Assembly: GCF_003590095.1 (NCBI RefSeq)
Contig: NC_039488.1
Location: 12,524,001-12,588,000, forward strand
Direction: 5' to 3'
Source: Trichoplusia ni
Lineage: Eukaryota > Arthropoda > Insecta > Lepidoptera > Noctuidae
DNA length: 64,000 nt
Shown here: positions 25,585 to 38,225 of the stretch, in pieces
Layout of the letters: each line of letters begins with the position of its first letter
Numbering within the stretch: position 1 is the first letter of the stretch
Translations under genes and position numbers: made by a program
Notes under the pieces: generated by a model
What the model saw: the letters and a program-made list of their open reading frames with translations, nothing else
Database searches by the model: none
Told to the model about the DNA's origin: nothing

Positions 25585-28102
25585 GTTCTTTTCTTTGTTG
25601 CTTTATTCCTTAAAATATGGCATTTGTTTACAAGAGTTGTTTTTGGGGTTATGTAAGATTGACTTCAAAAGACTGCTTGAGATCAAGCACAGACGTGTGA
25701 ACACTAAATGTCTGACCGAGTAACTCATCATTCTAATGTCTTAATAAGGCCGACGACATGACAATGATAGCTGGAATAAAATGAATGGAAGGCTTCACAG
25801 GGTAAACGATAGAGGAGAATGATTTTAACACAGGGAGGTGTCTGACCAGTAGTGGTTATTCAAGTCTAATGATTATGATGACGTGAAATTCTTCAGGTTG
25901 TTCTTACATTAATGTATCGATTTGGTATTATCACTGATTGTTTTGTTTTTTAATATCTCAATTTTGAAACTGCCGTTTGTTATTTGAAAGCCGAAACATA
26001 AAAAATGACGCAATATTATACTTTTAACCTATTCGCCAACATTAAAAACTTGTCTAATTTCGGGCAATGTCTAATTTAAGAGTCCTTTCATGACGAAAGA
26101 AGGTCTAACATTAATAAATGTTCCATTATTTCAACATCACGGCAATACGTCAGCAAACAAAATAATTTCTTTGTAATCCATTTTACCAAGTTTGAAGGAT
26201 TGTTATAATTGCGTTCGTCCTTCAATTGTTTTGCTAAATACGGGAACCTGTTTTAATATTGCTCTTGAATGGATATTTTTGGTTTATTGTTTAGTTATTT
26301 CAATAATGTTTCCTTGGCAATAGGGTCATGTGACTGGATGACGTCAAATTTGATGTGAAGAACGGTAGTATTGTTACTTATAAGTAAATTGGCTTGTCCC
26401 GACAAGGTCCACATAATGAGTTGTGAATCAACGTGATAATTGAAGACCTATATGCAACATTATGATTTAAAAGTAATATTTTTTAATTTATTTTTTTAAG
26501 GATTATAATCAATTTAAAATGATAATCGCTAATTGAATCAAAACAACAATAAAATATTCCCTTTTACATCTTATAAAGTTCAAGTTTAACTTTATATACA
26601 TACATGCTCACACGTGTAAAATCACGCTGACTCCTCACAAAGCATAATATAAAGGTATTCAAAATTGAAAGAAGAATTATTTTTCGTAAGCTTTAAACTT
26701 CAATAAATTAGTTTTGAATTCCAATCATCACTCGATATAAACGAATCAGTTCCAGTTAACCGCTATAAATAAAGCGGAATCAAGATCGCTTTACTGTTCT
26801 TGTAAACTTCAGCTGTATAAATATGGCAAAGAGCGAGACAGATATATACAAGAGGTAACATGCATCTCTCTCATTTCAGGAAATCGTGACGTTTATAAAT
26901 GACGTCCGGATTAAATTTGTTTATTTTGAAAATCTATGTTGTGTTATATTTTTTTTTCTGAATGAAAACTATTGTAAATATGTATGTTTCTCTTCCATTT
27001 ATTCTTAGTTTCCCATCTCATGACGTAATTGACAGATAAACAGCTGTAGTCTTGACCAATTCCCACCATATATGATCATTGTGATAGTAAATCACGATGT
27101 TGGTTCTAAATAGCATCAAAATAATCTTATTTTGGATTCAAAGCGACGCACTTTTCACACGTGTCGCAAAATACGTCTCGTTAAACGTCACGCAGAAAAT
27201 TAACTAATTATGGACAATGATTTCATTTGGGCAAAAGTAAAAGGATTGGTCGGGTAAATTGTATTAACAATTACAATATTTGTGGTAAATGTGATTAAAT
27301 ATTGTTAATATATTATGTCTCATAAATTATTTAGAAATCTAGTGCTGGGTTTAAGGAAAAAGTGTGCAGTCAGTAAATTATGTATATTAAAAAAAAATGG
27401 GTTGTGTCTCAAAAATCAACCCTTAAAAGGTGTCATGTAAACGTCAAATTAAATTAAAATCCGAAGCGTACTTACAGCAAAAATATAGCCACATAAAAAA
27501 AACACTGGGGGTAATCCAATCACACAGGGGGTTATTGGGGTAATGCAATAGGTTTACAACACTTTACTTGTCATATTGTAGCGGCTTGTAGCACTATGGA
27601 GAGTTAGACTAGATTTTTATCACAGGTGTTCGGTGTGCTCTCTAGCACACACTATTTGATACTGAGGGGAACTCGATACGTCGGGTGCGACGTTATTTTG
27701 GGAAGCGGTGCGCGTGCGCCGTCCCGATGTATTTCTTCTCGTCATAGTTTACTTTTGGCCGCCGAAAGGTCATTGGACAGTTACTGTAGATTGTTTTTTA
27801 TGCACATGTTTGAATTATTTGTTGTGATATGCTAATGATGGGCAGTTAATTAATTTGTAGTGTTGTTGTTTTGTGTTCTTAATTGTTTTTGTAACTATTG
27901 TTTTTTTTTCTGAGAATTTTTGAATGGGTAAAAATGGTAATCGTTTATTTACTAATTAGTATATTTGCATGTTACATTAATCGCCATTAAAAGAAACTTG
28001 ACAGTTGTTGATCGTTTTGACTATTTTATGGCAATAACTAAATATACAAATTCATTCAACGAAAACAATATTTTTGTTACTTTAAACAATTATAAAATAA
28101 TC
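25585..28102. other. non-coding stretch with a small GC-rich island
   Basis: AT-rich throughout except about 27593-27790, where GC rises and CpG dinucleotides cluster. No protein gene is supportable. Confidence 0.4.
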
Positions 28103-28117
28103 GATGAACAAGGAAGT

Positions 28118-28220
28118 CGCTGGGTCCCGTTGGATGCAGGTGGCAATGAACCGGTCGCGCTGGAGAACTTATGGAGAGGCCTATGTCCAGCAGTGGACTG
28201 CTATAGGCTGAAATGATGAT
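28118..28220 (+). pseudogene. severely 5'-truncated RTE-like LINE insertion
   Basis: About 103 bases are inserted between two perfect 15-bp direct repeats GATGAACAAGGAAGT (28103-28117 and 28221-28235). In one frame the insert encodes AGSRWMQVAMNRSRW then GEAYVQQWTAIG and a stop, the recognisable C-terminus of endonuclease-reverse-transcriptase proteins of lepidopteran LINEs. It ends in the TGATGATGATG-type tail of that family. The stub of the last coding codons cannot be functional. Confidence 0.85.
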
Positions 28221-28235
28221 GATGAACAAGGAAGT

Positions 28236-30538
28236 GACCTTATAGAGGCTCGTTTTTTTTTACATAAAACAGCATAATATACAAACAAAAGTTTTTACCA
28301 GATCTGCTGCATTAAAATGCAGTTTGTCCATCTTTATCATTGTTTAAATTGCAGGACCTGTCTTTGTTGTAGAGCGACGGTACTTTCCCTGGCCAAAAAT
28401 GTGGAACAAAATATGTACTGCCCGACTGGTTTTAAAAGAAATAAAATACTGTAATGAGATGTAAGATCCATATAAGACAAAGGGTTTAATCTAAAGCATA
28501 GTGCAAAATTTGAGGAAATAATAAATCTAACTTTCACTTCACGTGGCCTTAAGCTACTTTCAGTATTGCTCAATGTCAAAATGCATTGAGTATTTTATAA
28601 CCAAAGAAGATCTATAAATATAACAAAAAAATTTTTTTACTCTTCGGAAACCAATATTCTCTTGCAACTGGTTGTGTATGAAACTCAATAAGACTGTATT
28701 GCAGTATTCACATTCACTAATATTTTTGGGTATTTGAAACTTTCGATGAGTATTGTATGACAAGACTTCAAACTTTTTCTGTTCATTGAAAAAGAAGCAT
28801 GTTTTAATATAACAAAAAATTGCTTCTGTATCTGTATCCAAAGAGAGAGAACATGATACCTTTCTTGATAAAATTTACGTAAACCATACAAATTAGTTTA
28901 TGGGATTGCTTCTTTCATTCATAATAAGTACAACAAAATTTGATTCAAAATAAATGCGATTGTTCTAAAAATTTGTTCAAAATAATACCAACTGCAGATA
29001 AAAGAACATGGATCCTACAGCACCTAACAACCTAACACCAAACTCTATAATCCACATAATATTTTTATCTCTTATGTATATTTGCTTTACTGGACCCAAA
29101 AAGAACAGAAGTCGCAAATAGCTCACGTTTCCTTCATATCGTGATAAAACATACGTCATCAGCCAAACGATACAACGTGCGATTTAAATCCATCCTTTCT
29201 TCATGTTGTTTACAAAAGGCATTTATTTTTGGACTCCGTTTTATTTTTGTAAACAAAGCGATAGCCTTTACGTCCGTATATACGTATGTATGATTAGGTC
29301 CGACCTTTCACAAGGATTTTCTTGCCTGTATGTTGTATGTATATTGTCTTGAATTTGTCTAACAAAGGCAGGGTGTTGTCAAAGATTGAGGAAGGTCTTG
29401 TGAATTATGGTGACTTGTTTTCCTGAAAAATGTTCCCTAATAAATAGCGAAAGGTTTTATTTATGGAGTGTCCTGTATTAGTTTACACGTATTAGAATCT
29501 TTTGAACAAAGTTTCTAGTTTATAGATATGTTAAAAGTATCTGACACGTAATTTGTGACGACCTTGATCTGTTTTTGGGTCAGAAATCTCCATAAGGAGG
29601 GAATTTAAAGATAGCAACTTAGAGATTGTTATAGTGCAATATAAACATTAACACTTCTATAAATAACCGGTCAAGTACAATTTGAACATGTAAAACTGAG
29701 GGTTCCATATTAATGGGCTTAAATAAACAATCGTTTAGAAATTAATTAGAGGGTGGATTATATTTGTGCATTAACCTAACAAATTTATCTTTATATGTGT
29801 GTTGTTACAGCGTCAACAACTTACGGTTCCCGAGATATAGCCTGGTGATAGATAATATTGTTCAAAATCTAACATTTGGGTACGATATCGTAAAAACAAA
29901 TACAATAACAACGGTATTACAAATGTTACTGTATAGCAAATCAATATGAGTATATCTGTAACACCATATACGTCCAAAAAAAAATAATAATTAAGTCAAA
30001 CTATTTATTACGAACATTATCATTTTCAAGCTTCCACACGCAGGCCACGGTTTGAGCTCATCCTTTCAACCCAAACTATTTGAACAAGGATAATCCTTCC
30101 ACAGTTGAATCGGATTGCGTTCATCTAATTTTGGAAACTAACAGATGTTACTCTTTAGAACTAGGCTGGCCTGGTTTCAAGTTGGGAACACGATATTGCG
30201 CGAATTATGTATGCAGAAAATACTAGTTAGGCTCTTGCTGGGTACGTAATATTCGATTGCTTTTTCTCCTTGATGTATGTGTATTTTTTTGTGTAAACGT
30301 GTTTTCGGGTACAAAATGTGTAAATAAAAACCGATCAAGTGCGTGTTGTAGGTACTCGCGATACTGAGGGCTTTGTAGGAGTAGAGTAAGAAATGCGAAA
30401 TGGAAACAGTTTTCCATGTCAACCGTTCATGAGAACTATCATGGTTTAGACGAACCTACTATCTATACTATACAGACTCTCAAACTTAGGAATTTCGTTG
30501 TACTGTCTGTACTGTTTCAGATTACAAACAAGTTTTTC
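28236..30538. other. non-coding AT-rich stretch
   Basis: I see no gene or clear repeat here. Confidence 0.4.
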
Positions 30539-30616
30539 CTACGAGGGGACTGAATCCGCGATACACAGCGTTTATTGGATGTCACATGGAGACCTCAACC
30601 ACTCGACCATCCGTGC
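30539..30616 (-). repeat. SINE head fragment (GGTTGAGGTC type)
   Basis: The minus strand reads TGCACGGATGGTCGAGTGGT, then TGAGGTCTCCATGTGACATC, then a decayed B box ending TCAGTCCCCTCGT. It matches the tRNA-like head of the longer minus-strand SINE at 39847-40068. Confidence 0.55.
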
Positions 30617-31413
30617 ATTCTAAATTCCATCAATTGACTACCATTAAAATATTTAAATAAACAAAGTCGTTAGCAAATGTCGTTATAAAATTAGAGTTGG
30701 TTTGGTGAATATAAAATGGACTTTCCAATTAAGTCGCACAGTATAGATGAGAGCAAAATTGTGTACAAATGCACACACAATTTATCTCAACCCGCGTTTT
30801 ACGATAATGGTGAGTAACAGTTTATTAATTATGACTTTCAAAGACCTAGAGCTGACCGCTCAACACTGGGTAATGAACTTTGCAGGTAAATATATTTTAG
30901 GGTCCAGTATTAACCACAAGAAAGATAATAAAGCTTTTTTGAGCATAATTTTTATTAATCTACACTGTTGTTCAGGTTTTTATTAAAATCAAGAATTGAC
31001 ACATCATCTATGCATTACATTTATTTGTGATTTACGTTTGATTCTAGTCTTTTTTTGATGTTATCATAAGTAAGTAAAAAATATGTCTAATCATAATCAT
31101 AAAAATTGCGATTTCAAATATAGGTGAAATATATGTACTGGGTATCTAAGCGTGCGCATAAACTTTCCTCATTGGCTTAAATTGTACTGAACCACATAGA
31201 GCACTGTTTGTCTACAAATTGAAGCTAAGTTGATGCACTTTAATTTTAATAAACAAGATTAATTAAAATAAAAGACGCTTACAAGACCGAAAATAAGATG
31301 AGTTTGAGCTTTTAGCTTCGTTTCAATTATAACAATGGTATACCGAAATTGATGAAAGTTAATGCTAAAAAACTGGATACTAAAAGGGTTTAAACGACAT
31401 TTGGAAATAACTA

Positions 31414-31640
31414 CATCATCATCATCAGGTCATATTCGTCGACTGCTGGACATACGCCTCCCCAATTGCACGCCATCAACAACTATCTTCGGCTGCTCGT
31501 ATCCAGCTCCTTACAGCCATCTTGCGCACATCATCACTCTACCGTGGCTGAAGACGTCCTACACTACGTTTGCCGAGGCGCGGTCTTACCCCACGGTTAT
31601 CGGCTCTGCCGCTAATATGGCCAGCAAATTGCCCAATGAT
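31414..31640 (-). pseudogene. antisense RTE-like LINE 3' end, decayed
   Basis: On the minus strand the sequence encodes, with interruptions, GQFAGHISGRADNRG, GKRSVGRLQPR, a stop, SDDVRKMAVRSWIRAAED, another stop, then GEAYVQQS, and ends in (TGATGA)n. This is the C-terminal tail of the same kind of endonuclease-reverse-transcriptase as the insertion at 28118. At least two in-frame stops and lost conserved Trp codons show it is dead. Confidence 0.8.
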
Positions 31641-32743
31641 ATCATATGAAATTTCAATAATCAGAAAGAACTATTCGATTTTCTTGGTCCAACTGTGGAA
31701 TATAACATAAAGACACAATAAAACAGCAATTGTAATAAAGTTCTTATAGAAAATACCAAATTCGCGCCAAGTCGTAAAATCTTTAGGATTCCAATCGAGG
31801 TGTACAATCTTACGTCCGAATAACTTTCAGATCTATATATATCGATCTATCTGTCCTTTTCACTACAAATGCCAGTGACTTCATTATAAATAGAGCCAGG
31901 TTGTGCCAAAATTACATGCAACGGAATTCAACTCTTTGATGTCGGCGTATCAGAAATAAATTGGTTTGGTGATTTAGACCTGTACTGGGATTTGGGTACT
32001 ATAAGTTCCTGTAGCAGGACTGTTATTGTAGAAACAGACGCGCTGTGCATGGTCCCGTTTCGATCCCACAGAGGCAAAAGTCCACTTTGTAGTGCTTTTC
32101 GGCCTGTTGGCTAAGTTTTGTAACCAAAAAACTAGATTAGGATTTAATCTACACCCTCCATCACAATTTATTACCCCAATAAATCGCAATTTCATATAAA
32201 AACATTTGCATGATTTTTGTAATTTAATATGAGGTTACCAACACTTAAGTGAAACAAAGTTAAAATTCATGCCACAACAACAAAACTGTTTACGAAAAAA
32301 CCCTAGAATTAAATTACTCAGTTGTATAAACCGGGAAAAGTTCTTAAAATCCTCACAAAATTCTAATTTTGTGTCGACACAAACAAGAAATCCTCAACTT
32401 CCTGGAATGTAGCGGTATCGAGACCCGGATATCAATATCGGGATCCGGATATAAATGGACCGGACTATTTCTGAACCGTTTATGTTTATCTCAGTCCCAA
32501 ATTGTGCGGTTTACCTAACAAATAAATCAATGGGAAGTTTTGTTATAGCCGGTTAGTTTAGAAGATACAGCTGTGCTTGTTAAGGTTATGGCCATTAGTG
32601 CCACGTGACATTTGTCCAATTTTCCAAAATAACGCTGCCATTTTTGGAAATGACTTTTCTTTCTAATTCTCGTGACTCCGTGTCTTCATCTCCATACACA
32701 AAAGGGTTTCTTAAAGAGCAAACTGCTTCTTGTAAAAGTTGAT
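31641..32743. other. non-coding stretch
   Basis: I see no supportable gene. A minus frame at 31974-32195 is open but not recognisable. Confidence 0.35.
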
Positions 32744-32792
32744 TGCTCGGATAGCCGAGTGGTTAAGGTCATCACGCCAAACCCAAAAAAAA
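32744..32792 (+). repeat. truncated SINE head (GGATAGCCGAGTGGTTAAGG)
   Basis: The sequence GCTCGGATAGCCGAGTGGTT, then AAGGTCATCACGCCAAACCCA, matches the head of the SINE at 39847-40068 and then runs into an A-rich stretch. The B box and body are missing, so this is a 3'-truncated copy. Confidence 0.7.
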
Positions 32793-33279
32793 TACGGTTG
32801 CAGAAATTTAGCTAGGGTTAGAGGTTTAGCTAGAAGAGCTAGTATTACTGTTATTAGTAATTTAATATACAAGAGATTCGTTACGTTTTTTTGATTCCAT
32901 GTGAACGATGAAAAAAACCTGAAAATTAAATGGTTCCAGTTTTATTGGTGTTTTAATCTCAATTAGAATTTTATTTGAATTTGTTGGAAAGCTGGGGGAT
33001 ACACTGAATTTATGTTTGGTTTCTAACTGTGTATTTTTTTAGATCTCTTTTCATTCACGGGCTAACTTCATGAGAAGAGACCCGGTCCTTTTTAAAGGCT
33101 TGAACGGGGACACAGGTCCAACGCACAGAGGCCTTCTTGAGAACTTTAATATACAATGTGATGGGGCATTTACTAGGGATAATTCACCTCCGCTCTATGG
33201 GAGAACAGAGATGAAGAATCCAAAGTAGATGCAAAACTATTGCAATATGTATGTAAAACTAAATAGGCTATTATATAAA

Positions 33280-33720
33280 TGAGACATGTTAAGTGGACCA
33301 GTTCTTTAAAATTATTCGGAGAACTATGGCACCTGCCTTTCTACACATGGTAATGCAAACAATTAGGCAGGCGGTGACTCGCCGCTCACTAGATGGGCCC
33401 CCTATAATACCGTCACGATTGACAGCAGGTGGGCAACACCAGTGCGAGCGGCTAGGGGTGTAGAGAGGTGCGACACCGATTTCACCATCGCGGGTCACAG
33501 ACCCGGAGCGGGTTTCCTCGTTATTACGCCATTAGACACTTCCACCCCCGAGCATATAGCTCTAGCGACCCCTCTCTAGCCAGCCAGTTAAGGCAAGAAA
33601 GAGCTGGGAGTCCACATAAAGAGTGACCCCCTGGGGTATTCAGGTTCCGTTGTGTCGCTACTCACAAACAGCTCGCCACAAGCTGCCCTGCGGATGTATG
33701 CTCCTACATAGACCTTCAGA
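33280..33720. repeat. GC-rich anomalous segment, probable transposon remnant
   Basis: Composition is clearly more GC-rich than either flank. The segment has phrases such as CGGGTCACAGACCCGGAGCG, a 9-base inverted repeat around GGGTC/GACCC, and CTGGGGTATTCAGGTTCCG that look like part of a larger mobile element. A minus frame at 33289-33498 is open but carries no motif I recognise. The element class is not determined. Confidence 0.4.
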
Positions 33721-36700
33721 TACATTTTTTATTTATATCTCAAGGTTTGAAAAAGCATACTAATGTACCCTCTGGTCATGCGTTATTCCCATGGAGAGAG
33801 AGAACGACTAGCCCCGAGGGGTATTTTTTTAGATTATTATTATTTTATTTGATATAATAGTAAAATCAATTTTAAATCCAACATTTGCATTAAGTGAAAT
33901 TTTCACATACATAAATGTCATACTTCGGCAGTTATTTAATAACGTAACTATACCCGAGTACGAGTATATATCAAATCAATAAAGATTTATTATAAAATAC
34001 ATCACTCCATACTTTGATTAATATCATACTTTATTGTCGTTCACATTTTTGGCAGACAACGAACTATCTCGTATTTGAAGAATGTTAATCAAGATTAATA
34101 TTGTGTTTATAAATTGTTGATCGAGTTTAGGAGAGCCATCTGGTTTCGATCTGTTTTGCGAGAGTAAATTTTACGTAATTGTCATGTTCTAAGCTAGACC
34201 CGGCTTTTGTTACTAAGTGGAGTATTAAATTACATTTATTTATAGACAAGGAAGGAGAAGTTGATAGTAATTTAAAATTATAAACTTTATCTCGGTAAGA
34301 ATACAAACGTATTTTAAGTTGACACAAGATATAATTCTGTACCTCAGAGGCATACAACATTATGTGACATTAAAGGTAAATGGAGTTACTATTATTTACC
34401 TCTGAGGTACATAATTGACAATTGAAAAAGCGACCTAGAAAAAGGTATGGATAACGACGATTCATTAACCAAGAGTTTGTGTGTAATTTAGTCATAAGTT
34501 TAGTGTTATAAGCGCATGGCTTTACATAGATGCCAATAATAGGTTCATCAGCATTCATATTAAATAGTGATATATTAACAATGCCTATGACATGGTAATG
34601 CTAATGGTTTCACATCTCAAAAAAAGTTATATTGAATTTATTGAAGCCGATAGTTCAAATCCTGCCCGCATCCTGTATGAAAATAAATGATTTTTTTTTT
34701 CAAAAACTATCTAATTCGTTTATTTTAAGGTTTTTCTGCACTTTAACACATTGTCAGGTTGTTATTATTTTTCAAAAAAAACCTATCAATTAGTCTAAAA
34801 TAAATTAAATCTGTTCTGCCATAAAGGGTTTCATTAAGACTTATAAAAAACAACTATTATCACAATTATCGTTTTAAGTAATAAAAATCACTTCATAAAT
34901 ATGATTAATAAAATATATAGAATAATAAAAATAAATATATAATAAAATAAAATATGATTTCCAATGTAACTAAAATGTCTGTACCAAGTTAAATACATTG
35001 AATTTTCAAAGTGAAGCAATTTCTTAAAAACGTATGAAATACAACTTTAACTAAATTCATTACTTTAAGTGTAGTTACGGTGCACGCGTTGCCATATTTT
35101 TACTTTTCCAACATTCAACCAAAAGCGAAAAGCAAAAATTTAAAAAGAAAATATTCAGTTTCATATATTGACATCCTTTAATTCAAATAGAAACGCTTGA
35201 TTTCTCTTTCTCTGGCAAAATAAAAGAAAATTGAAAACAGACCAAAGTCTTTCTTGAATTCTTGCGAGAAAATGAAATTTCCGCAAAGGTTTGTAAGTGA
35301 GACGAAAAAGTTGTCTGCAATTTTGCAAATGAGACATGGATTTCTTAGTTTTATTTCCTCCTTGGATTTTGAGTAGAGTTTTCATGATTCATGTGACTTG
35401 CATAGTTTAGGGTTTTCTTAGTAGTCCTTTTATGTATCGTTCTTTTTTTAGGGTTCTCTCTGTTCGTCCGTTCGTCATCAGGATTTACCTAAAACACCGT
35501 GATTTCTGCTGCTGGTCTTTATAACATATAGCTACTAGAAAGGGACTCCTTGTTACAGAGACTGTAGGTCACTAAACGGTTTGCGAGCGTAGCGAGTTTG
35601 ATTCGTACTTGATATGACGCGGTTTTTTCAAGATGGCAAAACTCAAAATAAAACGAAGATTGGCAGGGATATATCGTATTTTTCAAAACGATGACGAAAT
35701 TATACTTGCATGAAAGAAAGGTTACTAATGGCAGTTACAATATACATCGCTGTCTCTATCATTTTGTAAACATCAAAGCTACTATTACTTCTTCTTCATC
35801 CATAATATAATCATTTGAGACCGCTTAAATGAACTTTTCAGATTACACCAGAAAAGAATTTTCGAGCAGTCGATACCACATTGCAGTTTTATCTTCATCA
35901 AAATTTAATCAACGTTATCTTCAATGAACACTCTATAAAAAGACCTCTATAAAAAAGCCAACATTTATTACGAACCCACTATAGTCGTATAAAACACAAA
36001 AAATCTAACATCCCGTATAAAATCAGGGTACGTGTATAAAATGTTTTTGGAATAAAACGCACATCTATCATGCTACGCATAAAAACGGGGCGAAACGGGA
36101 ATTCTGAATGCTAAAGTTCATTGCGATATTGTCAGTGTGAAATATTTGAGGCTTTTATATATGAGTGGAAGTTTTGCAATGTCACCTATTTTAGGCACTG
36201 TTTTAGAGATATAGAATGGAGATCGGGTGCAAGTTATTGAAATTCAAGAAAAACTGGAAGCGGTAGAAGGTATACTATAGAAAATGATGAAATGAAAGAG
36301 AATCAGAATTATTTAAAATTATGGCAGTGTGTATGTCTGCAGGGAAAGGGTCACTGCCAATTTCTATAAGCGCGTTATTTAATCCCCCTATGAAAATATG
36401 TATCTAAGTTTACTGTGCATTGCAAAGGACTCGTATGGTTCATTCTCGTTCCTCAAAGTTGATTATGACTTTATGTAAGTCTGTAATTAGTATTTTCTAC
36501 CTGTAGTTGGATTAATGAAAGAAATAAGTTAATTTAAAACTCAGTTTTTGAAGAATAATCTCGGATTTTAAATTTCTATGTTCGAGTAGAAAGGAAAACT
36601 TACTTTATTTAGACGCAATAAGAATTAAATTCTTTTGAAAAAGTTATCTCATTGCTACAGTGCGTACTTTTAAAGTACGGGCACGTATTATATAGGCGCC

Positions 36701-36877
36701 ATAATCTAAAATTGCAGACGGCGTCAGGTGTATCACTAGCCTAATAAAAAATAAACACGCGCAAATATAAAATAAACAACCGCTAAGAAAAGAGGGATTA
36801 CAATAAACATAAAAATCAAAAGGTTCAAGTTACGAGATGTGTTTGTACTTCTGTTTCTCTGTGCACGGTGAAGTAAT
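33721..36877. other. non-coding AT-rich stretch
   Basis: I see no gene. Around 35448-35640 there is a degenerate GGGTTCTCTCTGTTCGTCCG start that may be a distant relative of the repeat at 25298. Confidence 0.35.
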
Positions 36878-36894
36878 ACAAATTGTCTTATTTT

Positions 36895-37068
36895 GATAGT
36901 AACTGTCGTGAGAATGACTCATTATTAAATAATGTAACGGTTTACTCACGCGTATTTATCGGGGTAGCCCGACTAGTTTCGGACCCAACCGGAGTCCTTA
37001 ATCATGAGCAGACGCGGCGGGATCGCGAGTCGACTCGCGATCCCGCCCGTGCTCCGTTACATCATTTA
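36895..37068. mobile_element. foldback element, copy 1, with 17-bp flanking direct repeats
   Basis: The 174-base insert is flanked by a perfect 17-bp direct repeat ACAAATTGTCTTATTTT at 36878-36894 and 37069-37085. Near its ends, TTAAATAATGTAACGG (36925) pairs with CCGTTACATCATTTAA (37054). The interior includes CTAGTTTCGGACCCAACCGG, then a 32-bp perfect palindrome at 37016-37047. There is no coding capacity. It is the same family as 47466-47640 and the partial copy at 40535-40620. Confidence 0.85.
37016..37047. repeat. 32-bp perfect GC-rich palindrome
   Basis: The 16 bases GGCGGGATCGCGAGTC (37016-37031) are followed directly, with no spacer, by their exact reverse complement (37032-37047), centred on GTCGAC. 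It lies inside the foldback element and could form a cruciform or an RNA hairpin. Confidence 0.95.
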
Positions 37069-38008
37069 ACAAATTGTCTTATTTTTAATATATTGGAGCT
37101 GCGCAGTTATGCACAAACTATTCAGCAGTTCTACAAAGGCTGAATCGAACTGGGTTACTTTATCTGGGTACAATTCCGAACTTTGCCTTGTATTGCATTG
37201 GAACAACACATGTAAGTTGTTCGTAATAAAGTCTAAGGTAAAGTTTAAGGATGAAAACGTAACACGGAACTCTAGTCCGTCCACCCACCACTAGGCTTCA
37301 TAGACCAGATAAGCATTTATGATAATTAATAATGCTTTTTCTGATCATGTTTCTTGTATGTCTGGGAAACCTCCCGAACAAAAAGATTAAATCCTCACTG
37401 GAGTTTCATGACACAACATCCACACTTTATAATACAAAATTACCTAATCTGGAAACAAGCACGCTACCTATGAACTAAAAAATCAGCACTGTGACTATAG
37501 AACAAGCGGGACGGAACCACCTCCAATACTATACACCATCTCACCTCAACACCTTCTTAGCCTTTCTTTAAGCGCTCATAGTAATCACAGATCTACCAAT
37601 AGATATCATAAGATACATTCTACACCGCAGTAAGTTCACTGCACAACAAATAACAACAATTAATGCTTGTTCTCTAGAAGCCATTAATGTGAAGTCAAAA
37701 GCAAAACAAACTGCAAATTAAATGTAATAAGTAACTGTGTCCGGGGACTGCAGTAATGCGCTGAGAAATATGGTAGTCGACACAACACTGGATTATGTAA
37801 CCGGTCTTAAGGAACTGTGATTATTTTGCTTGGAGGTTAGCATGTATGGTGGGGTTCAGGCATGTGTTTGGACAGTATACAATCCTACTTAATATTACCT
37901 ATATAAAAAGTTTGTAAGTACTATGAGGTGTTTGTTACTCTTTCACGTAAAAACCACTGAATGAGTTTTAATGAAATTTTACAATAATAAAGCTTTAATC
38001 TATACTAA

Positions 38009-38225
38009 TCTATACTAATATATAAAGCTGAAGAGTTTGTTTGTTTGATTGTTTGTTTGAACGCGCTAATCTCAGGGACTACTGGTTCAAATCGAAAAAT
38101 TATTAAATTTTGTGTTCAATAGATCATTCATCGAGGAAGGTTTTAGGCTATAAACCATCACGCTGCGACTAATAGGAGCGAAGATACAATGGAAAATGTG
38201 GAAAAAAAGCGCGGGCAACAGCTAG
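38009..38225 (+). mobile_element. non-autonomous Helitron-like element, copy 1
   Basis: It starts TCTATACTAATATATAAAGC after an A, and ends GCGGGCAACAGCTAG followed by T, fitting the Helitron rule of 5'-TC, 3'-CTRR and insertion between A and T. Internal landmarks shared with the copies at 45387 and 56472 are GAACGCGCTAATCTCAGG, CATCACGCTGCGACTAATAG and GAGCGAAGATACAATGGAAA. It is non-coding and 217 bases long. Confidence 0.75.
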
